From NCBI RefSeq assembly GCF_017312405.1, contig NZ_BLTG01000017.1:1-64000 (forward strand): 64,000 nt of DNA. The letters run 5' to 3'. The notes beneath the pieces are model-generated. The model did not search any database. It saw only the letters and a program-made list of their open reading frames with translations, and was not told the origin of the DNA. Within the stretch, counting starts at the first letter, position 1, and each line of letters begins with the position of its first letter. This DNA is from Mycobacterium sp. PO1. Lineage in GTDB: Bacteria; Actinomycetota; Actinomycetes; Mycobacteriales; Mycobacteriaceae. Made by a program: the position numbers and the translations under genes. Shown here piece after piece: positions 57,277-64,000 of the stretch.

Positions 57277-59784
57277 GTGACCTCGTCCGAGCGCCGCGAC
57301 AAACGCGGGGAGCTGCGCATCTACCTGGGTGCGGCACCCGGCGTCGGCAAGACCTACGCGATGCTCGGCGAGGCACACCGCCGGCTCGAGCGCGGCACCG
57401 ATGTCGTCGCCGCGGTGGTCGAGACACACGGCCGCAAGAAGACCGCCGAACTGTTCGACGGCATCGAGACCGTCGCCCCGAAGCTGATCACCTACCGCGG
57501 GCGCGAATTCGCCGAACTCGACGTCGAGGCCGTGCTGGCGCGCCGACCGCAGGTGGTCCTGGTCGACGAGCTCGCCCACACCAACACCCCGGGCAGCCGG
57601 AACCCGAAGCGATGGCAGGACATCCGCGAGCTACTCGACGCCGGCATCACCGTCATCACCACCGTCAACGTCCAGCACCTGGAAAGCCTCAACGACGTGG
57701 TCACCCAGATCACCGGTATCGAGCAACAGGAAAAGGTGCCCGACGACATCGTGCGCGCCGCCGACCAGGTGGAGTTGGTCGACATCACCCCGGAAGCGTT
57801 GCGGCGCAGACTGGCCCACGGCAACGTCTACTCCCCCGACCGCATCGATGCCGCGCTGTCGAACTACTTCCGGCGCGGCAACCTGACCGCGCTGCGCGAG
57901 CTGGCGCTGCTGTGGCTGGCCGACCAGGTCGACGCCGCCCTGGAGAAGTACCGGGCCGACAACAAGATCACCGAAACCTGGGAGACCCGCGAACGCGTCG
58001 TCGTCGCCGTCACCGGCGGGCCCGAATCCGAGACGCTGGTGCGCAGAGCGTCTCGGATCGCCTCCAAGTCGTCGGCCGAGCTGATGGTCGTGCACGTGGC
58101 GCGCGGTGACGGGCTCTCCGGAGTCTCCGCCCCGCAGATGGGCCGGGTGCGGGAGCTGGCGACCTCGCTCAGCGCGTCGGTGCACACCGTGGTCGGAGAC
58201 GACGTGCCCGCCGCCCTGCTGGACTTCGCCCGCGAGATCAACGCCACCCAGCTGGTGCTGGGCACCTCCCGACGGTCCCGGTGGGCACGGATCTTCGACC
58301 CGGGTATCGGCACCACCGTCGTGCAGCGCTCCGGCACCATCGACGTGCACATGGTGACGCACGAGCAGGCCGGCGGGCAGTCGGTGTGGGCCCGGCTCAC
58401 CCCGCGCGACCGGCACGTCACGTCGTGGCTCGCCGCGCTGGCGGTGCCCGCCGTGATCAGCGCGATCACGGTGCTGCTGCTGGACCGCTTCCTGGGCATC
58501 GGCGGAGAGAGCGCATTGTTCTTCATCGGCGTGCTCGTGGTGGCGCTGCTGGGAGGCGTTGCCCCTGCGGCGCTTTCGGCGGTGCTGTCGGGCATGCTGC
58601 TGAACTTCCTGCTCACCGAGCCGCGGCACACGTTCACGATCGCCGACCCGGACAGCGCCATCACGATCGTGGTGCTGCTGGTGGTCGCGGTGGCGGTGGC
58701 CGCGCTGGTCGACGGCGCGGCCAACCGGGCCCGGGAGGCGTCCCGCGCCGCCCAGGAAGCCGAGCTGCTGGCACTGTTCGCCGGGTCGGTGCTGCGGGGC
58801 GCCGACCTGGACACGCTGCTGGAGCGGGTGCGGGAGGCGTACTCCCAGCGTTCGGTGAGCCTGGTGCGCGACACGACCGTCGTCGGCTGCGCGGGCAGCG
58901 ACCCGTGCGTCACGGTCGACGACGCCGACACGGTGATCGACGTCGGCGCCGAGCACGAACCGGTGGAGTTCCGCATGCTCATGGCCGGCCGCAAACTCGC
59001 CGCCCGCGACCGCAGGGTGCTTCTGGCGGTGGCGAATCAGGCGGCCGGGCTGGTCAGGCAGAAGGAGCTGGGCGAAGAAGCCGGCAGGGCCGTGGCGATC
59101 GCCCAGGCCGACGAACTGCGCCGCTCGCTGCTGTCGGCCGTCAGCCACGACCTGCGCACCCCGCTGGCCGCGGTCAAGGCCGCGGTGTCCAGCCTGCGCA
59201 GCGACGACGTCGGCTTCTCTCCCGAAGACACCGCCGAACTGCTGGCCACCGTCGAAGAATCCACCGACCAGCTGACCGCGCTGGTGGGCAACCTACTGGA
59301 CTCGTCACGGCTGGCCGCAGGCGTGGTGAGCCCGCAACTTCGCCGCGTCTATCTCGAAGAAGCGGTCCCCCGAGCGTTGCTGGGCATCGGCAGGGACACC
59401 CCGGACCGGGTGAAGGTGGACGTCGGCGACACCGTCGTCTACGCCGACAGCGGGCTGCTGGAGCGGGTCCTGGCCAACGTGCTGGACAACGCGCTGCGCT
59501 ACGCCCCGGATGCGCCGGTGCGGGTCACCGCGGGCCGGCTCGGCGACCGGGTGCTGATCGCCGTCGCCGACGAAGGCCCCGGCGTGCCCGGCGGCGCCGA
59601 CCTGTTCGCCCCGTTCCAGCGCCTCGGCGACCACGACACCCGCACCGGCGTCGGCCTCGGATTGTCGGTGGCCCGCGGTTTCGTCGAGGCGATGGGCGGC
59701 ACCATCACCTCCACCGACACCCCCGGCGGCGGGTTGACCATCGAGATCGACCTGCCCGCTCCCACCCCCGGGGCGCAGCCGTGA
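57277..59784 (+). CDS. kdpD: Sensor histidine kinase KdpD
   Basis: An 835-residue sensor kinase. The N-terminal KdpD domain has a Walker A GAAPGVGKT (18-26) and VVLVDELAHTN. A UspA-like domain follows, then four closely spaced membrane helices (about 380-490), a GAF-like linker, and the kinase core with the phospho-accepting His624 in AVSHDLRTPL. N, G1 and G2 boxes (NVLDNALRYAP, DEGPGVPGG, GVGLGLSVARG) follow. GTG 57277 is preferred to 57250 because the conserved domain starts just after. Senses low K+/turgor. Confidence 0.95.
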   Translation: MTSSERRDKRGELRIYLGAAPGVGKTYAMLGEAHRRLERGTDVVAAVVETHGRKKTAELFDGIETVAPKLITYRGREFAELDVEAVLARRPQVVLVDELAHTNTPGSRNPKRWQDIRELLDAGITVITTVNVQHLESLNDVVTQITGIEQQEKVPDDIVRAADQVELVDITPEALRRRLAHGNVYSPDRIDAALSNYFRRGNLTALRELALLWLADQVDAALEKYRADNKITETWETRERVVVAVTGGPESETLVRRASRIASKSSAELMVVHVARGDGLSGVSAPQMGRVRELATSLSASVHTVVGDDVPAALLDFAREINATQLVLGTSRRSRWARIFDPGIGTTVVQRSGTIDVHMVTHEQAGGQSVWARLTPRDRHVTSWLAALAVPAVISAITVLLLDRFLGIGGESALFFIGVLVVALLGGVAPAALSAVLSGMLLNFLLTEPRHTFTIADPDSAITIVVLLVVAVAVAALVDGAANRAREASRAAQEAELLALFAGSVLRGADLDTLLERVREAYSQRSVSLVRDTTVVGCAGSDPCVTVDDADTVIDVGAEHEPVEFRMLMAGRKLAARDRRVLLAVANQAAGLVRQKELGEEAGRAVAIAQADELRRSLLSAVSHDLRTPLAAVKAAVSSLRSDDVGFSPEDTAELLATVEESTDQLTALVGNLLDSSRLAAGVVSPQLRRVYLEEAVPRALLGIGRDTPDRVKVDVGDTVVYADSGLLERVLANVLDNALRYAPDAPVRVTAGRLGDRVLIAVADEGPGVPGGADLFAPFQRLGDHDTRTGVGLGLSVARGFVEAMGGTITSTDTPGGGLTIEIDLPAPTPGAQP

Positions 59785-60473
59785 CGCCCCCCAAGACCCG
59801 GGTACTGGTCGTCGACGACGAGCCGCAGATCCTGCGTGCATTGCGGATCAACCTGTCGGTGCGGGGTTACACCGTCGACGTCGCCGCCACCGGAACCGCG
59901 GCACTGCACATCGCCGCCGAACACAAACCCGACGTGGTGATCCTCGATCTCGGCCTGCCCGACATGTCGGGCATCGAGGTGCTCGCCGGGCTGCGCGGCT
60001 GGCTCTCCGTCCCGGTGATCGTGCTGTCGGCGCGCAGCGACTCCTCCGACAAGGTCGAGGCCCTCGACGCCGGCGCCGACGACTACGTCACGAAACCCTT
60101 CGGCATGGACGAGTTCCTGGCCCGGCTGCGGGCCGCCGTGCGCCGTGGCGCCAGCGGCACCGACACCGAGCAGCCCGTCGTGGAAACCGCGTCGTTCACC
60201 GTCGACCTGGCGGCGAAGAAGGTCGTCAAGAACGGCGCCGAGGTGCACCTCACCCCGACCGAGTGGGGCATGCTCGAGATGCTGGTGCGCAACCGCGGCA
60301 AGCTCGTCGGCCGCGAGGAATTGCTGAAAGAGGTGTGGGGCCCGGCCTATGCCAAGGAAACGCATTACCTACGCGTCTATCTGGCGCAGCTGCGCCGCAA
60401 GCTCGAAGACGACCCGTCACACCCGGTGCATCTGCTCACCGAGGCCGGCATGGGCTACCGCTTCCAGCCGTGA
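59781..60473 (+). CDS. kdpE: Response regulator KdpE
   Basis: A 230-residue OmpR-family regulator. The receiver has VDDEPQ near the N-terminus, phospho-acceptor Asp56 in VVILDLGLPDMSG, and Lys in YVTKPFGMDEF. The C-terminal winged helix (about 130-228) ends LTEAGMGYRFQP. GTG start overlaps the kdpD stop. It should activate the kdp operon; the repeated boxes upstream of it are the candidate sites. Followed by a hairpin terminator. Confidence 0.95.
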   Translation: MTPPKTRVLVVDDEPQILRALRINLSVRGYTVDVAATGTAALHIAAEHKPDVVILDLGLPDMSGIEVLAGLRGWLSVPVIVLSARSDSSDKVEALDAGADDYVTKPFGMDEFLARLRAAVRRGASGTDTEQPVVETASFTVDLAAKKVVKNGAEVHLTPTEWGMLEMLVRNRGKLVGREELLKEVWGPAYAKETHYLRVYLAQLRRKLEDDPSHPVHLLTEAGMGYRFQP

Positions 60474-60476
60474 CAC

Positions 60477-60497
60477 CCGCGGCGCATACGGCCGCGG
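60477..60497. terminator. Hairpin between convergent kdpE and ktrA-like genes
   Basis: CCGCGGC (60477-60483) and GCCGCGG (60491-60497) are exact 7-bp arms with a seven-base loop, in the 30-base gap between the two convergent stops. It could serve both directions. Confidence 0.6.
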
Positions 60498-60503
60498 CTG
60501 CGC

Positions 60504-61169
60504 TCAACTGAGTGCGACGACTCGGTCGATGTCTTCGACACGGCCGCTGATCAGGATGAGGTCGTCGTACGCCAGCTCGGTTTCGGCTGTTGCGTAGGTG
60601 AATTCACCACCCTTGGCCTTCACCGCCACGACGGTGACGTGATACTTCGACCGCAGCCGTGTCTCACTCAGCGGGGTACCGACAAAGGGATGCGGCGGAC
60701 GCACCTTGGCGATCGCGAAATCGTCATCGACCTGCATGTAGTCCAGCAGCTGCCCCGACACCAGATGAGCGACCCGCTGGCCGGCCTCGCGCTCCGGGTA
60801 GACGACGTGCCCGGCACCGATGCGCTCGAGGATTCTGCCGTGATGGTCGCTGACCGCCTTTGCCCAGATGTCCTCGACCTCCATCTCCACCAGCATCGAG
60901 GTGATCAGGATGCTGGCCTCGATATCGGTGCCGACGGCGACCACGGCGCGATAGAACTCGTCGACGCCCAATTCGCGCAATGTGTCCAGATCGGTGCAGT
61001 CCGCGGCGACCACCCTCGTGAGATGCCCGGCCAGGCTCTGCACCAGCTTGGTCGACTGATCGATGGCCAGCACCTCGATACCGCGACGGGTCAACTCGAG
61101 CGCTATCGCACTTCCGAAGCGCCCCAACCCGATCACCACAACCGGTTCCTTGTCGACGTCAGCCAACAT
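60504..61169 (-). CDS. Ktr/Trk potassium channel regulatory subunit (RCK)
   Basis: A 221-residue peripheral subunit. The RCK-N Rossmann motif GLGRFGSAIA is at about 14-23, with the acidic Asp in VLAIDQS ending the second strand. The RCK-C domain begins near residue 135 (VDDDFAIAKVRPPHPFVG). This is the KtrA/TrkA-like gating subunit binding ATP or NAD(H). The ATG at 61169 overlaps the channel gene by eleven bases; they are one operon. Confidence 0.9.
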   Translation of the reverse strand: MLADVDKEPVVVIGLGRFGSAIALELTRRGIEVLAIDQSTKLVQSLAGHLTRVVAADCTDLDTLRELGVDEFYRAVVAVGTDIEASILITSMLVEMEVEDIWAKAVSDHHGRILERIGAGHVVYPEREAGQRVAHLVSGQLLDYMQVDDDFAIAKVRPPHPFVGTPLSETRLRSKYHVTVVAVKAKGGEFTYATAETELAYDDLILISGRVEDIDRVVALS

Positions 61170-62496
61170 TGATCCTTTCCATCGGGAGCTCGTAGCGACG
61201 GCCGCGCTGTCGCAGCGCCAAGGCCGAGGCCAATGTGATCGGGCCGATGCGGCCGACGAACATCAGAACGATCAGCAGCAGTTGGCCGGGTTGGGGCAGG
61301 TCCGCGGTGATCCCCGTCGACAAGCCGACCGTGCCGAACGCCGAGACCACCTCGAACAGCACTTCTTCGAACGCCAGCGACGTCTCGGCCAACAGCACGA
61401 AGGTCGACACCCCGACCAACAACACCGACACCAGCACCACCGCCAGCGCCTGACGCTGGTTGTCCGGCGGGATCTGCCGTGGACCGACATTCACCCGATC
61501 CTCGCCGCGTAGTTCCGCCCAGACCACCACGGCCAGCAGGCCGAATGTCGTCACCTTGATCCCCCCGGCGGTCCCCGCGGTGCCGCCGCCGATGAACATC
61601 AGGAAGTCGGTGAAGAACAGGCCCTCGGGTGTCATCGCACCGATGTCGATCGCGTTGAATCCGGCCGTGCGCGGCATCACCGCGGAGAAGAAGGCGGCCA
61701 GCAGCCGGGTGTTCGGCGGCAGCGCACCCAACGTATCCGGGTTGTCGTGCTCGACGTAGGCAAGCGCGACCGTGCCGGCCACGAGCAGTGCCACCGTCAC
61801 CCACACGGTGACCCGCGTGGTCACCGACCACGACTTCGGCTTGCGCCATGCCCTGGCCAGCTCGAAGATCACCGGAAACCCCAGACCGCCGACGATCACC
61901 GCACCTGCGACAGTGAGCATGATCCACGCGTCCCCGACGAAGCCGGTCAAACTGTCTGAATACAGCCCGAAACCGGCGTTGTTGAACGCCGAAATAGCAT
62001 GGAAGACACCGTAATAGAGCGCCTCGCCGGCGGCCATGTCGGTGGTGCGCATGAACCGGACCGTGAGGACCGCCGCCACCACGAGCTCACTCGCGACGGC
62101 GAACAGGGTGACGTTGCGGACCACCCGGCCGATGTCGCGCACCGTCAACGCGTGAGTCTGCGCGGCGGCGATCAGCCGTGCACGCAGACCGAGCCGACGC
62201 GACAGCAGGACCAGGGTCAGCGAGGCGACGGTCATTATGCCCAGCCCGCCGATCTGGATCAGTACCAGGATGACGACCTCGCCGAACCCCGACCAGTACG
62301 TGGCGGTGTCGACGACGACGAGCCCGGTGACACACACCGCCGATGTGGAGGTGAACAGCGCCTCCATCACGCTGGCCCGCTCACCGGCTTCTGTGGCGAT
62401 CGGCAGCGACAACAGCACGGCGCCCAGCGCGATGGCGGCGAGGAACGAGCCCGCGATCACCAGCCCGGGATGGCGGAATCGATCGTTGGTGGCCAT
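61159..62496 (-). CDS. KtrB/TrkH-family potassium channel subunit
   Basis: A 445-residue channel with about ten membrane helices and four filter loops: TSTSAVCVTGLVVVD, HAISAFNNAGFGLYSD, GGGTAGTAGGIKVTTFG and SAFGTVGLSTGI. The arrangement matches KtrB, the pore of a Na+-dependent K+ uptake system. It is upstream of, and co-translated with, the RCK subunit. It lies next to the kdp operon on the other strand, so low- and high-affinity K+ import are neighbours here. Confidence 0.93.
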   Translation of the reverse strand: MATNDRFRHPGLVIAGSFLAAIALGAVLLSLPIATEAGERASVMEALFTSTSAVCVTGLVVVDTATYWSGFGEVVILVLIQIGGLGIMTVASLTLVLLSRRLGLRARLIAAAQTHALTVRDIGRVVRNVTLFAVASELVVAAVLTVRFMRTTDMAAGEALYYGVFHAISAFNNAGFGLYSDSLTGFVGDAWIMLTVAGAVIVGGLGFPVIFELARAWRKPKSWSVTTRVTVWVTVALLVAGTVALAYVEHDNPDTLGALPPNTRLLAAFFSAVMPRTAGFNAIDIGAMTPEGLFFTDFLMFIGGGTAGTAGGIKVTTFGLLAVVVWAELRGEDRVNVGPRQIPPDNQRQALAVVLVSVLLVGVSTFVLLAETSLAFEEVLFEVVSAFGTVGLSTGITADLPQPGQLLLIVLMFVGRIGPITLASALALRQRGRRYELPMERINVG

Positions 62497-62520
62497 CAGG
62501 CGCTGCCGGTCGCCGCGCCC

Positions 62521-63387
62521 CTAGCTCGCCGGCACCTCCGCGGCCAGCTTGATCAGCCGGTCGCGCACCAGATCCGGGCGCTCGTCGACGATGAAGTGCC
62601 CGCCGTCGATCAACTCCAGCGTGTAGTCGTCGGCGCGGGCCGTCTCGGCCGCGGCCAGTTCGGGCGCGATCGCGGCATCATTCTTGCCGAACAGCACCCG
62701 GGTCGGGACCGTCGAGCGTCGCCGTTCACCGGATCGGGTCATCCGCGGAATCTCCCGGACCAGGAACGTGCGGTACGTGTCGCGGGCGGTGCGCGCCACC
62801 ACCGGGTCGCGGAACCGCTCGGAATACACCCGCGCGGTCTCCGCGTCGACCTCGGACACCTGCCGGTAGACGCGGTCCAGGAATGCGGTGTGGCGCTGCA
62901 CCGGCACCCCGGCGATCGCGATGAGCGGCTGATACATCAGGAACCGCCAGGCGTGGCGCGCCATCACTTTCGGCGGCACCCACGGATGAGCGATATTGAG
63001 CGCCAGGTAGCCGTCGATGCGCTCGGGCACCCGCAGCGTGAGCAGGTGCCCAAGGAAGCCACCCCAGTCGTGCCCGACCAGCAACACATGCTCCAGACCG
63101 AGGGCATCCATCAACGCCACCAGGTCACTGACCACGTCCTCCTTGGCCCACTTGTGCGGCGCCGGGCCCGACCAGCCGTATCCGGGCAGGTCGGGGGCGA
63201 TGATCCGCAACCCGGGGGGCGGGTCGGCCAGCAAATCCCGGTACACCCAGTGGTGCTGCGGCCAACCGTGCAGCGCCAGCACCGGACGACCGTCTTCCGG
63301 ACCGGCCTCCGACACGTGGAATCGCACCCCACGCGCCTCCACGAAGCGCCGGCGTACTGCCCGAATGGATGGGGGTTGGCTCGTCAT
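62521..63387 (-). CDS. Epoxide hydrolase-like alpha/beta hydrolase
   Basis: A 288-residue enzyme: oxyanion loop LALHGWPQHHWVYRD, then IAPDLPGYGWSGPAP, nucleophile motif GHDWGG (Asp, in VLLVGHDWGGFLGHLL), and late VLFGKNDAAIAPELAA and IDGGHFIVDERPD with the catalytic Asp and His. An Asp nucleophile points to epoxide or haloalkane hydrolysis. The substrate is unknown. It is divergent from the prpE-like gene, with 37 bases between starts. Confidence 0.87.
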   Translation of the reverse strand: MTSQPPSIRAVRRRFVEARGVRFHVSEAGPEDGRPVLALHGWPQHHWVYRDLLADPPPGLRIIAPDLPGYGWSGPAPHKWAKEDVVSDLVALMDALGLEHVLLVGHDWGGFLGHLLTLRVPERIDGYLALNIAHPWVPPKVMARHAWRFLMYQPLIAIAGVPVQRHTAFLDRVYRQVSEVDAETARVYSERFRDPVVARTARDTYRTFLVREIPRMTRSGERRRSTVPTRVLFGKNDAAIAPELAAAETARADDYTLELIDGGHFIVDERPDLVRDRLIKLAAEVPAS

Positions 63388-63424
63388 GACCCGAAGACTA
63401 TCGGCAACGCGCTACGGTGCCGAT

Positions 63425-64000
63425 ATGCCCGGGTACCGCGACCTGTTCGACGCCAGCATCACCGACCCCGCCGGCTTCTGGGCCGACGCCGCCACGGCCG
63501 TCACCTGGACCCGCGAACCGCAGCGCATCCTCGACGACAGCAACCCTCCGTTCTACCGCTGGTTCCCCGACGCCGAGCTGAACACCTGCGCCAACGCCCT
63601 GGACCGCCACGTCGAATCGGGCCGCGCCGAACAGCCGGCGCTCATCTACGACTCCGCCGTCACCGACACCAAGCGCGTCTACACCTACGCCGAGCTGCTC
63701 GACGAGACCGCCCGCTTCGCCGGTGCCCTGCGCGGCCTGGGCGTCGGCAAGGGCGACCGGGTCGTCATCTACATGCCGATGATCCCCGAGGCCGTCATCG
63801 CGATGCTCGCGTGCGCGCGGCTGGGCGCGGTGCACTCCGTGGTGTTCGGCGGCTTCGCCCCACACGAACTGGCGGTGCGCATCGACGACGTGCGCCCGAC
63901 GGTGATCGTGTCCGCCTCGTGTGGCATCGAACCCACCCGCGTGGTCGAGTACAAGCCGATGCTCGACGCCGCGATCGCCGCGGTTGAGCACCCGCCCACG
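63425..64000 (+). CDS. prpE: Propionyl-CoA/acetyl-CoA synthetase-like protein, partial
   Basis: The first 192 residues of an acyl-adenylate-forming enzyme, cut by the window edge. MPGYRDLFDASITDPAGFW and VTWTREPQRILDDSNPPFYR are typical of the PrpE/AcsA N-terminus. GDRVVIYMPMIPEAVIAMLA, CARLGAVHSVVFGGFAPHEL and the SCGIEP region follow. The PrpE assignment over AcsA rests on FYRWFPDAELNTCANALDRH. The ATG at 63425 is a good start, though no strong ribosome-binding site is seen. The catalytic half is outside the window. Confidence 0.85.
   Translation, partial: MPGYRDLFDASITDPAGFWADAATAVTWTREPQRILDDSNPPFYRWFPDAELNTCANALDRHVESGRAEQPALIYDSAVTDTKRVYTYAELLDETARFAGALRGLGVGKGDRVVIYMPMIPEAVIAMLACARLGAVHSVVFGGFAPHELAVRIDDVRPTVIVSASCGIEPTRVVEYKPMLDAAIAAVEHPPT

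Noticed and set aside
57631-59148. 505-residue antisense frame in kdpD
   Set aside because: His/Gln/Arg-rich shadow of a fully conserved sensor kinase.
61999-63987. 662-residue plus-strand frame
   Set aside because: It crosses the channel and hydrolase genes antisense and the prpE start in the wrong frame; no domains are seen.

Overview
This 64-kb window is high-GC actinobacterial DNA and almost certainly chromosome of a Mycobacterium/Mycolicibacterium species. The grounds are mycobacterial-type families: PE-PPE-domain hydrolases with Sec signals, an LpqH-like lipoprotein, a wax ester synthase/diacylglycerol acyltransferase (WS/DGAT), UsfY, deazaflavin (F420)-type nitroreductases, an LLM-class F420 oxidoreductase, and several promoters matching the mycobacterial SigF consensus. 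Both ends cut genes: an IS3-family transposase at the left and a propionyl-CoA synthetase-like gene at the right.

Layout. 1-0.8 kb: truncated IS3-family element. 1-9 kb: envelope and lipid genes (YihY/BrkB membrane protein, DUF427 protein, LpqH-like lipoprotein, WS/DGAT, a PE-PPE hydrolase with an acidic tail), then a TetR regulator divergent from a 59-residue gene, and a META-domain lipoprotein. 8.7-10.3 kb: formamidase (fmdA) divergent from fmdB. 10.4-14.6 kb: TetR regulator divergent from a P450-SDR-esterase operon. 14.7-22.2 kb: mixed genes, including a Ddn-like reductase, VanX-like dipeptidase, ChaB-like protein, PhoD-like phosphatase, thioredoxin and an OhrR-like MarR regulator. 22.2-26.6 kb: LLM/SnoaL/SDR operon, IclR regulator, second SDR and TetR, which looks like an uncharacterised catabolic module. 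26.7-33.6 kb: a membrane protein with an acidic five-residue repeat, two more exported hydrolases with acidic low-complexity segments, an acyltransferase and a renalase-like oxidoreductase; an AT-rich island precedes the second PE-PPE gene.

34.3-39.1 kb is a malonate utilisation locus: GntR regulator, malonyl-CoA decarboxylase, malonyl-CoA synthetase and the MadL/MadM transporter. 39-45 kb holds more oxidoreductases and hydrolases and a secreted protein with a nine-residue proline repeat. At 45.0-45.7 kb a tRNA-Leu(UAA)-like gene and a degenerate copy of its 3' end bracket one small Ddn-like gene. 46-52 kb is a general-stress neighbourhood (UsfY, Rho-N protein, zinc alcohol dehydrogenase, YghA-like SDR, DUF4235 protein), with four SigF-like promoters.

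52.2-62.5 kb is a potassium-homeostasis cluster: kdpF with an extra small membrane peptide before it, then kdpA, kdpB, an enlarged kdpC, kdpD and kdpE behind a repeat-rich promoter, followed on the other strand by a Ktr/Trk channel pair. An epoxide-hydrolase-like gene and the truncated prpE-like gene close the window.

No CRISPR array, rRNA or phage module was seen. The most unusual features are the kdp leader (small peptide, repeated boxes, enlarged KdpC), the five- and nine-residue repeat proteins, the set of SigF-like promoters and the tRNA-derived duplication.
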